64,000 nt of DNA from Methylobacter tundripaludum (GTDB taxonomy: Bacteria > Pseudomonadota > Gammaproteobacteria > Methylococcales > Methylomonadaceae): assembly GCF_002934365.1 (NCBI RefSeq), contig NZ_PTIY01000018.1, forward strand, positions 1-64,000, read 5' to 3'. The translations under genes were made by a program, and so were the position numbers. The notes under the pieces were generated by a model. That model was given only the letters and a program-made list of their open reading frames with translations, ran no database searches and was not told where the DNA came from. Shown one piece after another: positions 44,833 through 53,913 of the stretch; position 1 is the first letter of the stretch; each line of letters begins with the position of its first letter.

Positions 44833-45318
44833 CTAACTCAACATGGTCTCTGATACGATAATTCCGTCGGCATCAGCATATAAAAAATGATTTTGTCTGA
44901 AATTGACGCCGGCAAATGTGACTAATAAATCACGGTCGCCGTGGCCTTTCTTATGGCTTTTCAACGGATGCGTATGCAGCGCGCGAATGCCAATCGGGAG
45001 TTGATTGATAATTGCAGAATCGCGGATGCACCCATGAATCACAATACCCTGCCAGCCATTGTCGATGGCAAGCTTTGCCATATCGTCGCCCAACAACGCG
45101 CATCGATGGGAGCCGCCGCCGTCAACAACCAACACCCTGTGCCGCACTTTCTCTTCCAGAATTTTTCGGACCAAAACGTTGTCTTCAAAAACTTTTACCG
45201 TAGTAATTTGGCCGCAAAAACTTGAGTGACCGCCATAAGATTTAAGTAGCGGTTCGGCAATTTGGAAGTAGCTTTCCCCTGAATGGGCATCGCAAAGATC
45301 GGCTGTAGTAAAAGTCAT
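44833..45318 (-). CDS. rraA: Regulator of ribonuclease E activity A
   Basis: A 161-residue RraA protein. Family motifs are DLCDAHSGE at the N terminus, VDGGGSHRCALLGDDMA and HGCIRDSAIINQLPIGIRAL in the centre, and DRDLLVTFAGV near the end. RraA trimers bind RNase E and inhibit it; related folds act as aldolases, and the sequence alone cannot exclude that. ispH follows. Confidence 0.9.
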   Translation of the reverse strand: MTFTTADLCDAHSGESYFQIAEPLLKSYGGHSSFCGQITTVKVFEDNVLVRKILEEKVRHRVLVVDGGGSHRCALLGDDMAKLAIDNGWQGIVIHGCIRDSAIINQLPIGIRALHTHPLKSHKKGHGDRDLLVTFAGVNFRQNHFLYADADGIIVSETMLS

Positions 45319-45341
45319 GATTCAAATCTCAAAAGGATAAA

Positions 45342-45385
45342 AGGCGGCGAAGAGCGAAAGGTTTTTTGCCTTTTGTCCTTCGCCT
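45342..45385. repeat. Imperfect hairpin, same family as the element at 62187-62231
   Basis: AGGCGGCGAAGAGCGAAAGG pairs imperfectly with CCTTTTGTCCTTCGCCT across a T-run. The strings built from AAAGG, CGAAAGG and their complements resemble the longer hairpin at 62187-62231. It lies between rraA and trhP and may serve as the trhP terminator (on the minus strand the stem follows the trhP stop by few bases). Confidence 0.45.
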
Positions 45386-45388
45386 ATC

Positions 45389-46729
45389 TCAAGTATATCG
45401 TGCCAACAAGCCGTTATCGCCGCAAATGCCCGGCAGCGGTATTTTCACTTCATAGCCGCCGCCCGACGCTTCTTCCATCTCTTGTCCATACATGCCTTCC
45501 ATGCGCTCGACGATAATATCCTGGTTGCCTTCCGGCAGTATCAATTCCAGCTTGTCGCCGACCGAAAACTTGTTTTTGACATCAATGGTAGCAAGGCCGG
45601 TTACCGGGTCGTAACTCCTGATTTCTCCGCAAAACTGCTGTTGATGGCTTTTTGAATAGCCGGACATATAGTTTTGGTGCTCGTGGGTATGGTGGCGCTG
45701 ATAAAAACCGTCGGTGTAACCCCGGTTGGCGAGATTTTCCAAAACGCCGATCAATTCCGGTTGGAATGGGCGCCCCGCCAACGCATCGTCAATAGCTTGG
45801 CGATAGGTTTGTGCGGTACGCGCCACATAATAATGCGACTTGGTGCGCCCCTCGATTTTAAGGCTGTCCACGCCGATTTCGACCAAGCGCTGCACATGCT
45901 CGATGGCTCTTAAGTCTTTCGAATTCATGATGTAGGTGCCGTTTTCATCCTCCATCACCGGCAGCAGTTCGCCTTTGCGGCCCTCTTCTTCCAGAAAATA
46001 CACCTTGTCGGCCAACGAATGCCGCTCCGCGCCGCCGCAGCTGGCGTTGCTGATGTCGGACATCGACAATACTTCGCCGACTGGCAGATAATCGCCTTCG
46101 GCATTTTCTTCTGCGGGCAGCGTGTCGTATTTCCAGCGGCAGGAGTTGGTGCAGGTTCCCTGGTTAGGGTCGCGGTGATTGAAGTAGCCGGACAGCAAAC
46201 AGCGCCCGGAATAGGCAATGCATAACGCGCCGTGGACAAACACTTCAAGTTCCATATCGGGGCAAAGCTGGCGGATTTCTTCAACCTCATCCAGCGACAG
46301 TTCGCGGGACAAAATGACCCGCTCGACGCCCATGCTTTTCCAGAAATTGACAGACGCATAATTGACGGTATTGGCCTGTACCGACAGATGGATCGGCATG
46401 TCCGGCCAAGCTTCGCGGGTCATCATAATCAAGCCCGGATCGGCCATAATCAAGGCGTCAGGCTTCATCTCGATAATCGGGGCAATATCCTTGATAAAGG
46501 TTTTAACCTTGGCGTTATGCGGAATCACATTGGTCGCCAGGAAAAACTTCTTGCTCAACTGGTGGGCTTCATCGATGCCTTTAGCCAAATTATCAGCAAG
46601 AAAATCGTTATTGCGGACCCTAAGACTGTAACGAGGCAATCCTGCATACACGGCGTCAGCGCCATATGCGAAAGCATAGCGCATATTTTTAAGGGTTCCG
46701 GCAGGTGAAAGTAATTCGACTTGTTTCAC
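45389..46729 (-). CDS. trhP: tRNA 5-hydroxyuridine formation protein, peptidase U32 family
   Basis: About 446 residues from GTG 46729, which gives the usual family opening VELLSPAGTLKNMRYAFAYG. The U32 signature is present: FVHGALCIAYSGRCLLSGYF, then NQGTCTNSCRWKY. Members of this YegQ-like group hydroxylate uridine 34 of tRNA with prephenate-derived input. The longer frame (to 46855) adds 42 residues encoded by two copies of a 63-base repeat, so its translation is doubtful. A short Shine-Dalgarno-like AGGACA lies upstream of the GTG inside the repeat. Confidence 0.88.
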   Translation of the reverse strand: MKQVELLSPAGTLKNMRYAFAYGADAVYAGLPRYSLRVRNNDFLADNLAKGIDEAHQLSKKFFLATNVIPHNAKVKTFIKDIAPIIEMKPDALIMADPGLIMMTREAWPDMPIHLSVQANTVNYASVNFWKSMGVERVILSRELSLDEVEEIRQLCPDMELEVFVHGALCIAYSGRCLLSGYFNHRDPNQGTCTNSCRWKYDTLPAEENAEGDYLPVGEVLSMSDISNASCGGAERHSLADKVYFLEEEGRKGELLPVMEDENGTYIMNSKDLRAIEHVQRLVEIGVDSLKIEGRTKSHYYVARTAQTYRQAIDDALAGRPFQPELIGVLENLANRGYTDGFYQRHHTHEHQNYMSGYSKSHQQQFCGEIRSYDPVTGLATIDVKNKFSVGDKLELILPEGNQDIIVERMEGMYGQEMEEASGGGYEVKIPLPGICGDNGLLARYT

Positions 46730-46853
46730 GCAGGGCTGTCCTGCCCTGCGCCCTTCGGATAAATGCAAATCCGCTCCCGGCGGATTGGTCACGTCAGGCT
46801 GTCCTGCCTGACGCCCTTCGGGTAAATGTAAATTTGTTCCAGACATATTTGTC
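46728..46853. repeat. Tandem 63-base repeat at the 5' end of trhP
   Basis: Two units, 46728-46790 and 46791-46853, share GGCTGTCCTGCC, CGCCCTTCGG and TAAATG in register and each contains a short palindrome (GCAGGGC...GCCCTGC in the first, TCAGGC...GCCTGA in the second). Each unit is exactly 21 codons, so the open frame of trhP runs through both. They look like mobile REP-type palindromes that landed in the leader. Confidence 0.7.
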
Positions 46854-46932
46854 ATGTTGAAGTATATAAATGAACGGTATGGGGTATTCTACCGTAACCG
46901 GCTTAGGCAAGCCAAAAATGGGAGTAGATTGA

Positions 46933-47064
46933 ATGTGGATAGTATTGTTTATAATCGCGGTGCTGTTTGTTTTGGGCGGCGCGTTAATGCTGTTGCGGTC
47001 GGCCAAGATGCCGAAAATTCCCGATAATGTGAAAGCACAGCCTTATGAGGACGATGATGAGTAG
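46933..47064 (+). CDS. Small membrane protein, DUF2897-like
   Basis: A 43-residue product, divergent from trhP: a single hydrophobic helix (MWIVLFIIAVLFVLGGALML), then a short basic segment and an acidic tail (PYEDDDE). The layout matches the DUF2897 group of one-helix inner-membrane proteins of unknown role. An ATG 8 bases after GGAG gives the start. Confidence 0.7.
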   Translation: MWIVLFIIAVLFVLGGALMLLRSAKMPKIPDNVKAQPYEDDDE

Positions 47065-47148
47065 GTAAAATCGGCTCAAAGCATACACCACGAAGGCACG
47101 AATTTCACGAAGAAAAGACCAGAGTAAAAACTTCTTGCTCTTCGTGTC

Positions 47149-47195
47149 TCGGCAACTGCTCCATGCCTTGCTTACCTCCTGCATCCATTCAGTCG
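47149..47195 (-). repeat. 47-base dispersed repeat, copy 1 (reverse)
   Basis: Reverse-strand copy of the element also found at 59184-59230 and 63098-63144: CGACTG, then ATGGATGCAGGAGGTA, ending GAGCAGTTGCCGA. All three copies are exactly 47 bases. The element sits in intergenic sequence next to an imperfect hairpin (CACGAAGA...TCTTCGTG, about 47117-47146). Confidence 0.8.
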
Positions 47196-47209
47196 TTCGT
47201 GGTGATTAA

Positions 47210-47656
47210 TCAATCTGTACGCGTTCGCAGTGTAAAAGTAACCGGCCCGTTATTGACCAGCGAAACCTGCATATCGGCACCAAACTGGCCGAATTCAACT
47301 TTTGCGTGGGTTTGTTTTGCCAAGTTTTGCAGATAGTCGAATAGCTCCTTGCCTTTTTCCGGCGGCGCGGCAGAAATAAAACTGGGCCGGTTGCCTTTTT
47401 GGGTGTCCGCCGCCAACGTGAATTGTGGCACCAGCAGCAAGCCGCCGTTAATATCCCTTAAACTCAGATTCATACGGTCATCGCTATCGGCAAAAATCCG
47501 ATAGTTGAGGATACGTTCCAGCAGACGTTGCGCGTCTTTTTCGCTGTCCTCTTTTTCTACCGCAACCAGCGCCATAATACCGGTATCGATTTTGCCGATG
47601 TCCTGGTTGTTGACGGTGACTTTCGCGGTAGTTACGCGTTGGATAATGGTGATCAT
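47210..47656 (-). CDS. dtd: D-aminoacyl-tRNA deacylase
   Basis: A 148-residue DTD from ATG 47656, matching the family opening (MITIIQRVTTAKVTVNNQ). The active-site motifs are PQFTLAADTQKGNRPSF, with the SQFTL-like strand, and the closing NNGPVTFTL (GP cis-proline). It removes D-amino acids from mischarged tRNA. The ATG overlaps the stop of the gamma-glutamylcyclotransferase gene (ATGA). The longer open frame to 47731 lies inside that gene and is not used. Confidence 0.93.
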   Translation of the reverse strand: MITIIQRVTTAKVTVNNQDIGKIDTGIMALVAVEKEDSEKDAQRLLERILNYRIFADSDDRMNLSLRDINGGLLLVPQFTLAADTQKGNRPSFISAAPPEKGKELFDYLQNLAKQTHAKVEFGQFGADMQVSLVNNGPVTFTLRTRTD

Positions 47657-48057
47657 AGTGGTTGTTGAATAAGATTTGCCGATGGAATCAGTTCCAAGCC
47701 TGCGGTGGGATGATTGTAGACATAAACCCATGCGATAACGGAGTGCCCGTTTTTAAGTAATACAACCTGCTTCCGACGGATATATTCATTGGGTTCAGGG
47801 AATTCGGGACCGAATTCTTCATAGCGATCAAGAAGGGGAAGCGCAACATCGGCTCGATGAAGCTGATAGACTTCACCTTGCACCACGTCATTGGGATTGT
47901 CAGAAGGAACTGCGCCTGGATAGTAATCGATTTTATAAAGCCAGCCTTGATAAGTAGCATCATTCACAAATTCTGCATACTTCGCCAAAAGCTGAGACAT
48001 TTCGCTGTTCGCATCGCGCCTGAGCGTTCCGTAAACAAAAATATATTCGAGGGACAT
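47653..48057 (-). CDS. Gamma-glutamylcyclotransferase family protein
   Basis: A 134-residue protein with the family phosphate-binding loop FVYGTLRRDANS near the N terminus and the likely catalytic glutamate in DRYEEFGPEFPEPNEY. It belongs to the AIG2/GGCT-like group, which cleaves gamma-glutamylamine or gamma-glutamyl-peptide derivatives to 5-oxoproline. It overlaps dtd by 4 bases. Exact substrate unknown. Confidence 0.85.
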   Translation of the reverse strand: MSLEYIFVYGTLRRDANSEMSQLLAKYAEFVNDATYQGWLYKIDYYPGAVPSDNPNDVVQGEVYQLHRADVALPLLDRYEEFGPEFPEPNEYIRRKQVVLLKNGHSVIAWVYVYNHPTAGLELIPSANLIQQPL

Positions 48058-48113
48058 TTACAGCGGCAACCTGCGACGTAGACTAAACTCCGTGCCACAG
48101 AATATCCACAAAA

Positions 48114-48278
48114 CTACAACAGTTTGACAAGTGCGGCAATAATAGCAATTTGTCCAAATGCCAAGCCTATTCCCCATTTAATCAAACGATTCTCCATATC
48201 CATTAAGTCAGCCTTGGTTGCCAGTTGTGAATCCATCGCTTCAGCAAACTTTAACGTATCGAAAGTAATCGTTGCCAT
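48114..48278 (-). CDS. Shortened DUF1640/CCDC90-like small membrane protein
   Basis: A 54-residue product: MATITFDTLKFAEAMDSQLA, then TKADLMDMENRLIKW and a C-terminal membrane helix. The beginning and end match the longer bacterial DUF1640 coiled-coil proteins, which have about 40-60 more residues between, so the coiled coil has been cut down. The ribosome site is weak. It could be a degenerate copy or a functional mini version. Confidence 0.55.
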   Translation of the reverse strand: MATITFDTLKFAEAMDSQLATKADLMDMENRLIKWGIGLAFGQIAIIAALVKLL

Positions 48279-48366
48279 AGCACTGTCTCTATTAGGAATG
48301 ACTGTAACGCCATAGTAGCACGGGAAAGTGCTTTGGTAACCAGCGTAGATTTTAATAGTGACGCTG

Positions 48367-48431
48367 GAGCCCTTCGACAGGGCTCAGGACAGGCGCCACT
48401 AACTGCGTTCCCACGCCGGAGCGTGGGAACG
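48367..48431. repeat. Two REP-like palindromes
   Basis: GAGCCC TTCGACA GGGCTC (48367-48385) followed by AGGACAGGCG, then CGTTCCCACGC CGGA GCGTGGGAACG (48406-48431). The latter, an 11-bp perfect stem, recurs at 60827-60856. Elements of this kind are common between genes in gammaproteobacteria and are usually spread by REP-associated transposases. It lies just after the pfp stop and may end its transcript. Confidence 0.8.
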
Positions 48432-48445
48432 ATACAATTTAAATT

Positions 48446-49675
48446 TTAGTGTCCAACCTCAACCTTGGCACCCTTGGCCTGGCCGATGGCAGCCAAAGTT
48501 TGATCAAACCAAGGGGCATCGATATTGAATGGTTTGCCGCCCTTGATGCGTGGAAACTCAATCGCACGCAAGACAAAGTTTTGATCGTCATCGTGGCCGA
48601 TAACGCCCGACTCACGGCGGAACGCGCACTCAACAGCCAGATCGGCGCAAGATTTGATCAAGCGGATGTCTTCGACATTGGCTGCGGAAGCGCGGGCAAA
48701 ATAGCCTGATTTTTGCACCAGGGTTTTTTCCGCGCCGATCATTTCTGCAAACTGGTCGCCAAACCATTTACCAGGGTTTACCGCATCCAATTTGACGTGG
48801 CCGAACGCGTCGCGCGGCACTTCCTGGCCTTTGGCTTGCATTTCAGCAACGATGGACTCAACGCCCGCGCCCTCTGAAACGAAAATATTAACGCAATCTA
48901 CTTTGTCCATCACCGCTCGAAGACGTTTTGCTTCGGCAGCAATATCGACAGCCATTTCCGGGATAAATACGCCATGCACTTCATAAGTGGCGCGGTCCAG
49001 ACCCAGTTCAGGCAACCATTCGGCGCGATCCAGCAGTTTACGGTATTCCAACGCGGTCGCAGCAGTCAGCCAGCCGCAGCTGCGCCCCATCACTTCATGG
49101 ACAATCAGCATGCGCGGGTTGGAATTGTTTTCGGCGACCACGTTCCAGAAGTAACGCGCACCCTGCTCGGCAGCCGTCCAGGCACCCAGCGATTGCTTGA
49201 TCGGGAACACGTCGTTATCGACTGTTTTCGGCAGGCCGATAACAGTCAGGCCGTAGTTGTTTTGCGCCAGGAACGCAGCCAAATCGGCCGCCGCGGTGTT
49301 GGTATCGTCACCGCCGATCGTGTGCAGAATATCCACGCCGTCTTTAACCAGTTGGTCGGCAGCCACTTTTTGCGGGTCCTGACCTTCCTGAACCAATCCG
49401 CGCTTAATGCAGTCTTTAACGTTGGTCAGCTTGACGCGGCTGTTACCGATCACCGAGCCGCCGAAACGATGTAACAGACCGGCCTTTTCGCGGATTGCCG
49501 GAGTGACCGTGTAATAATCACCCAGTAACAGACCTTTATAACCGCTACGGTAGCAAATGATTTCGATGCTAGGATCGATTTCAGTGTAACGTTCGATAAG
49601 GCTGCCGATGGCTGAGTTTAAGCAGGGGGCCAAGCCGCCTGCCGTGAGAATCGCGACTTTTTTAGGTTTGTTCAT
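48446..49675 (-). CDS. pfp: Pyrophosphate-dependent 6-phosphofructokinase
   Basis: A 409-residue PFK family protein from ATG 49675 (a TTG at 49687 is less likely). The donor-site residues are those of the PPi enzymes: GGDDTN (D124, where ATP enzymes have glycine) and PKTVDND (K150). It interconverts fructose 6-phosphate and fructose 1,6-bisphosphate reversibly using PPi. It is downstream of fbp on the same strand (93 bases), fitting the RuMP-cycle metabolism of methanotrophs, where PPi-PFK is typical. Confidence 0.93.
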   Translation of the reverse strand: MNKPKKVAILTAGGLAPCLNSAIGSLIERYTEIDPSIEIICYRSGYKGLLLGDYYTVTPAIREKAGLLHRFGGSVIGNSRVKLTNVKDCIKRGLVQEGQDPQKVAADQLVKDGVDILHTIGGDDTNTAAADLAAFLAQNNYGLTVIGLPKTVDNDVFPIKQSLGAWTAAEQGARYFWNVVAENNSNPRMLIVHEVMGRSCGWLTAATALEYRKLLDRAEWLPELGLDRATYEVHGVFIPEMAVDIAAEAKRLRAVMDKVDCVNIFVSEGAGVESIVAEMQAKGQEVPRDAFGHVKLDAVNPGKWFGDQFAEMIGAEKTLVQKSGYFARASAANVEDIRLIKSCADLAVECAFRRESGVIGHDDDQNFVLRAIEFPRIKGGKPFNIDAPWFDQTLAAIGQAKGAKVEVGH

Positions 49676-49768
49676 GGAAAAACTCAAATAGTGATATTAA
49701 AAAACAAAAATTTTATCATACAAAGGCGAGGCTTTTTTAGTCTTTCACCTTGATCCTGGCCTCTACAA

Positions 49769-50773
49769 TCAACCTTCCTGGTGATAGCCGACAATGCGCT
49801 CAACCTCGTTTTTCGATCCCAATATAACCGGGACCCGCTGATGCAGGGCTTTGGGTTTGATGTCGAGGATGCGCTCGCGGCCGGTGGAGCAAGCGCCGCC
49901 TGCTTGTTCGATAATAAACGCCATCGGATTGGCCTCGTACATAATGCGCAGCTTTCCGGCTCTGGACGGATCGCGCAAATCATACGGATACATAAAAACC
50001 CCGCCGCGCGTCAGTATCCGGTAAACCTCCGCCACCATCGACGCGACCCAGCGCATATTAAAATCCTTTTCGCGCAAGCCGTCCTTGCCCTGTAAACACT
50101 CGTCGATATAACGTTTTACCGGTGGCTCCCAAAAACGCTGGTTCGACATATTGATCGCAAACTCACTGGTATCATTAGGAATCGTCATATTGGGATGAGT
50201 CAGGATAAATTCGCCTATATCCTGGTCCAGCGTAAAGCCGTTAACACCCTGCCCAGTCGTTAAAACCATCATCGTAGACGGGCCGTAAAGCACAAAACCG
50301 GCGCAAACCTGCTCAGCCCCCTTCTGTAAAAAATCCTCCAGCGCCGGATCCACACCCTCACGGCAACGCAATATCGAAAATATGGTGCCTACCGCCAGAT
50401 TGACATCAATATTTGAAGAACCGTCCAACGGATCGAACAGCGCCAGATACTTGCCTTTTGGATACTGCGGGGGAATAAGGATAATGTCATCGATTTCTTC
50501 CGACGCCATGCCTGCCAAATGACCGGTCCAGTTCAGCGCATCGACCATAATGTCGTTGGTAATGATGTCCAGCTTCTTTTGCACTTCGCCTTGCACATTC
50601 TCGGAATCGGCGCTGCCCAGCACACCAATCAGATTGCCTTGATTAACCAGGTGCGAAATTTTCTTACAGGCTGTCACTACATCGTTCAGCAATGAAGTAA
50701 ACGCTCCCGATACGCCCGGCAACTCGCGCTGCTGTTCAATAATAAACTGGGTCAAAGTAACATGCTTGGTCAT
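49769..50773 (-). CDS. fbp: Fructose-1,6-bisphosphatase class I
   Basis: A 334-residue class I FBPase. The metal-binding motif [12 protein letters not shown] is present, preceded by ASEEIDDI with metal-binding glutamates; RYIDECL and [19 protein letters not shown] are further family segments. It hydrolyses fructose 1,6-bisphosphate for gluconeogenesis and sugar phosphate cycling. It is the first gene of a pair with the PPi-PFK, so the same interconversion is encoded by both a reversible and an irreversible enzyme. Confidence 0.95.
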   Translation of the reverse strand: MTKHVTLTQFIIEQQRELPGVSGAFTSLLNDVVTACKKISHLVNQGNLIGVLGSADSENVQGEVQKKLDIITNDIMVDALNWTGHLAGMASEEIDDIILIPPQYPKGKYLALFDPLDGSSNIDVNLAVGTIFSILRCREGVDPALEDFLQKGAEQVCAGFVLYGPSTMMVLTTGQGVNGFTLDQDIGEFILTHPNMTIPNDTSEFAINMSNQRFWEPPVKRYIDECLQGKDGLREKDFNMRWVASMVAEVYRILTRGGVFMYPYDLRDPSRAGKLRIMYEANPMAFIIEQAGGACSTGRERILDIKPKALHQRVPVILGSKNEVERIVGYHQEG

Positions 50774-51052
50774 TCTTTATCGCTCCGATGGTGTGTAGTC
50801 TTGTTTAAAAAATACTTTCAATAATTACATACAGCGTCTGTGCATGCGAGGTTCTGTGCAATAGCTCTTTGCTAAACAAAGAAACTACCTGTTTATATAG
50901 CTTACAAGCCAATCGCATATTGTAAATCATAAAAGGCGGCATTGATGCGGCTAATATGGATGTTATCACCCTATAGCCGGATCACAACTCCCCGCCATAA
51001 CGTATACTCAATACATGCAAAATCACTTGATTAACCATAGAGCTTGATACCC

Positions 51053-51475
51053 ATGTTGCAAATATCCAATCAAGTCAGCATCCCGGACAGCGAGATTGAA
51101 GTTCATTCGATTCGCGCACAGGGAACCGGCGGGCAGAATGTCAATAAAGTTTCAACAGCCATTCATTTACGATTTGACATCGGCGCGTCCTCATTACCCG
51201 CGTTTTATAAAGAAAAACTGCTGGTTTTAAATGACCAACGCATTTCAAAAGAGGGCGTAATTATCATCAAGGCGCAACAGTACCGCACCCAGGAAAAGAA
51301 CAAAGAAGACGCCTTAAATCGGCTACAGACGCTCATTCAAAGCGCGGCTGTCACGCACAAAAAGCGCAAAGCCACCAAGCCAACCAACGGATCGAAGCTA
51401 AGGCGCCTGGATAGCAAAACCAAACAAGGCCGGCTTAAGTCATTAAGAGGAGCTATTAAATTAACACCTTTTTAG
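51053..51475 (+). CDS. arfB: Peptidyl-tRNA hydrolase ArfB (rescue factor)
   Basis: A 140-residue release-factor-like protein from ATG 51053. The catalytic GGQ is in RAQGTGGQNVNKVSTAIHLR, and the C-terminal basic tail (KKRKATKPTNG, then RRLDSKTKQGRLKSLRG) is the segment that enters the empty mRNA channel of stalled ribosomes. It frees peptides from ribosomes lacking a stop codon. TTG 51044 is an unlikely earlier start. Confidence 0.93.
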   Translation: MLQISNQVSIPDSEIEVHSIRAQGTGGQNVNKVSTAIHLRFDIGASSLPAFYKEKLLVLNDQRISKEGVIIIKAQQYRTQEKNKEDALNRLQTLIQSAAVTHKKRKATKPTNGSKLRRLDSKTKQGRLKSLRGAIKLTPF

Positions 51476-51489
51476 GAAGCCGCCCCGAC

Positions 51490-51523
51490 TTGTAACATAA
51501 CTTTCATTTGTTTCTGTTAACAT
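51490..51523 (+). promoter_or_regulatory. Possible Pho box and -10 ahead of the lipid remodelling cluster
   Basis: TTGTAAC, 4 bases, CTTTCAT forms two repeats resembling CTGTCAT (4 and 6 of 7 matches) in the spacing of PhoB sites. TAACAT, a -10-like hexamer, follows after 10 bases. The site is about 210 bases upstream of the PlcP-like gene. Half-sites this degenerate occur by chance, so the call leans on the function of the genes downstream. Confidence 0.35.
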
Positions 51524-51734
51524 CAAAACGCCGTCGAATTTAATTGGTAACTTTAATTCTCTACGGGCAGATATTGCTCCCTAACCAACGCCGCCTTTCG
51601 GAATAAGTCACCCATGATCATGGTTATGCGAAAAACAATTCAATTTCTTTGGCGAGCCGCCTGAACAATAATTACCGGTTAAACGGTCATCGACAAAGCG
51701 CCTGTGCTTGTAACACACTGCTAAAAGATTGATT

Positions 51735-52526
51735 ATGGATAATAACACCTATCGAACCATCTGGATCTCCGATCTGCACCTGGGTTCCACCCAATGCCAA
51801 GCCGATGTTTTACTCGATTTTCTAAAGTACAACGAGAGTGAAAAACTTTACTTGGTGGGCGACATTATCGATTTTTGGTCGCTTTCCAAGAAAATGTATT
51901 GGCCCAGAGATCACAATACAGTGATTCAAAAAGTCCTGCGCAAGGCAAGACACGGCACTCAGGTCATCTATATACCCGGCAACCACGACGAAAATATCAG
52001 GCAATACGACGATTATGTCTTTGGCGACATCGCCGTCAAAAATTCAGATGTGCATTCCACATCCACGGGAAAGCAATTCCTGATTGTCCACGGCGACGAA
52101 TATGACACCATTGCCAAATGCCACAAGTGGCTTGCCAAACTAGGCAGCGACGGATACGACTTTCTCATTGAGGTCAATCGCCTGCTGCGAATGGTCAGGC
52201 TTTGGTTTGGCATACACTCAAACTTCTCCCTTGCCGCCTTCGTTAAATTCAAAGTCAAGAATGTGGTTCAGTTTATTTCCGATTATGAAGAAAGCATCGT
52301 CAATACGCTTAAAGACCAGGGCCTGGACGGTGTTATTTGCGGGCATATACACCACGCTGAAATGAAGGATATAGACGGATTCTTATATATCAACACCGGG
52401 GATTTCGTGGAAAGCTGCACCGCGATAGTGGAGCACGCCAATGGAACGTTGGAACTCATAAAATGGCACAAGACCGAGTCGGCCATTGCCCATCATGAGC
52501 CTCTGGAAGCCGACATTCACAGATAG
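51735..52526 (+). CDS. PlcP-like calcineurin-type phosphoesterase
   Basis: A 263-residue metallophosphoesterase from ATG 51735. The metal ligands are in ISDLHLGS (DxH), LVGDIIDFW (GDxxD), IPGNHDEN (GNHD), IVHGDEYD and ICGHIHHAE (GHxH). The family is often annotated as UDP-2,3-diacylglucosamine diphosphatase-like, but the NHDEN/HGDEYD forms and the glycosyltransferase and transporter neighbours are those of PlcP, the Mn-dependent phospholipase C that degrades phospholipids under phosphate limitation. Product would be diacylglycerol plus a phospho-alcohol. LpxH activity is the main alternative. Confidence 0.75.
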   Translation: MDNNTYRTIWISDLHLGSTQCQADVLLDFLKYNESEKLYLVGDIIDFWSLSKKMYWPRDHNTVIQKVLRKARHGTQVIYIPGNHDENIRQYDDYVFGDIAVKNSDVHSTSTGKQFLIVHGDEYDTIAKCHKWLAKLGSDGYDFLIEVNRLLRMVRLWFGIHSNFSLAAFVKFKVKNVVQFISDYEESIVNTLKDQGLDGVICGHIHHAEMKDIDGFLYINTGDFVESCTAIVEHANGTLELIKWHKTESAIAHHEPLEADIHR

Positions 52527-52625
52527 ATGAACCACAAACGACATATAAATCCAATAAATTCATATTAACCATTTAAGAGTGCAATGATTCTGCTTTCCGC
52601 AAAGTCGCACAGGGGTACACATTCG

Positions 52626-53855
52626 ATGAATCGCGGTTTTAACACCATTCTTGCGGCCCAGTTCTTTTCATCACTGGGGGATAACTCACTGCTATTCGCT
52701 GCCATTGCGCTACTCAAAAGCCTGGATGCCCCTTCCTGGCAAACCCCTGTATTGCAGCAATTTTTCGTCTTCGCCTTTATCGTTCTCGCTCCGTTTGTCG
52801 GCGCATTCTCCGATGCCTTGCCGAAAGGCCAGGTCATGTTCATTAGCAACAGCATCAAGATAATCGGTTGCGCCGCCATGTTGTTGGGTTTGCATCCATT
52901 GCTCGCCTATGGCTTTGTCGGCGTTGGCGCGGCTTTATACTCGCCGGCTAAGTACGGCATTCTGACCGAATATCTGCCAACCGATAAATTGGTATGGGCA
53001 AACGGCTGGATGGAAGGCCTGACCGTTGCGGCTATCATTCTGGGCGCCATAGTTGGAGGATTATTGATTGGTCATCGTGTTGAAGATCAAATTATCCAGC
53101 GACTGGGCGGGCTTGAGTTCAATGCAGGCATTGATACCGCCCCCGAGTTCGCTATTTTGGTCATCCTGGGTTTTTATCTCGCGGCCGCGATACTCAATTG
53201 CTATATTCCCAAGCTGCCCATTGAACACACCTTGCCGAATCGAACGCCGGGATTCCTGTTGGCGGATTTCTGGCGATCTTTCCTGCTGCTGTGGAAAGAC
53301 CCGTTGGGCCAGGTATCCCTCGCGGTAACCTCACTATTTTGGGGCGCGGGAACCAGCTTGCGTTTCATTATTCTCGCCTGGGCCGCGGTATCGCTAAAGC
53401 TCGACCTGGAACAAGCCACTCAATTGACTGCCTTGGTTGCGGTGGGCCTTGCCATCGGTTCCGTGGTGGCGGCCAAGGCCGTGCCGTTGGAACATGCCGT
53501 AAACGTATTACCCTTGGGAATAGCCATGGGCTTCGTTGTATTAGGCATGGCATTAGTCACCGATTGGCGGCCCGCAGCGCTGATGCTGATCCTGATTGGC
53601 GTCCTGGCCGGCAGTTTTTTGATACCGATGAACGCATTGTTGCAGTACAGGGGACATCAATTGATGGGCTCGGGACACTCTATCGCCGTACAAAACTTCA
53701 ACGAAAATCTCAGCATTTTATTGATGCTCGGCGCTTATGCGTTGATGATTGACGCCGGATTTTCGGTGCATACCATTGTGGTCGTGTTTGGGCTATTTGT
53801 ATCGATGACAATGGGTTGGTTAGCCAAAATACATGGCCATGATCAGGATGAATAG
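52626..53855 (+). CDS. MFS transporter, LplT-like lysophospholipid flippase
   Basis: About 409 residues from ATG 52626 (NTILAAQFFSSLGDNSLLFA), with an AGGGG site upstream; ATG 52584 would add 14 residues. It has about 12 hydrophobic helices. LplT-type features are LKSLDAPSWQTPVLQQFFV in the first loop, then SPAKYGILTEYLP, which is the family hallmark. LplT moves lysophospholipids across the inner membrane for re-acylation. It lies between the phosphoesterase and the glycosyltransferase. Confidence 0.85.
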   Translation: MNRGFNTILAAQFFSSLGDNSLLFAAIALLKSLDAPSWQTPVLQQFFVFAFIVLAPFVGAFSDALPKGQVMFISNSIKIIGCAAMLLGLHPLLAYGFVGVGAALYSPAKYGILTEYLPTDKLVWANGWMEGLTVAAIILGAIVGGLLIGHRVEDQIIQRLGGLEFNAGIDTAPEFAILVILGFYLAAAILNCYIPKLPIEHTLPNRTPGFLLADFWRSFLLLWKDPLGQVSLAVTSLFWGAGTSLRFIILAWAAVSLKLDLEQATQLTALVAVGLAIGSVVAAKAVPLEHAVNVLPLGIAMGFVVLGMALVTDWRPAALMLILIGVLAGSFLIPMNALLQYRGHQLMGSGHSIAVQNFNENLSILLMLGAYALMIDAGFSVHTIVVVFGLFVSMTMGWLAKIHGHDQDE

Positions 53856-53913
53856 AAGGGAATGTTGATTTTGGTTTTTGATCTGCCTCGATTGTCTTTT
53901 TTAGGAGGATGCC

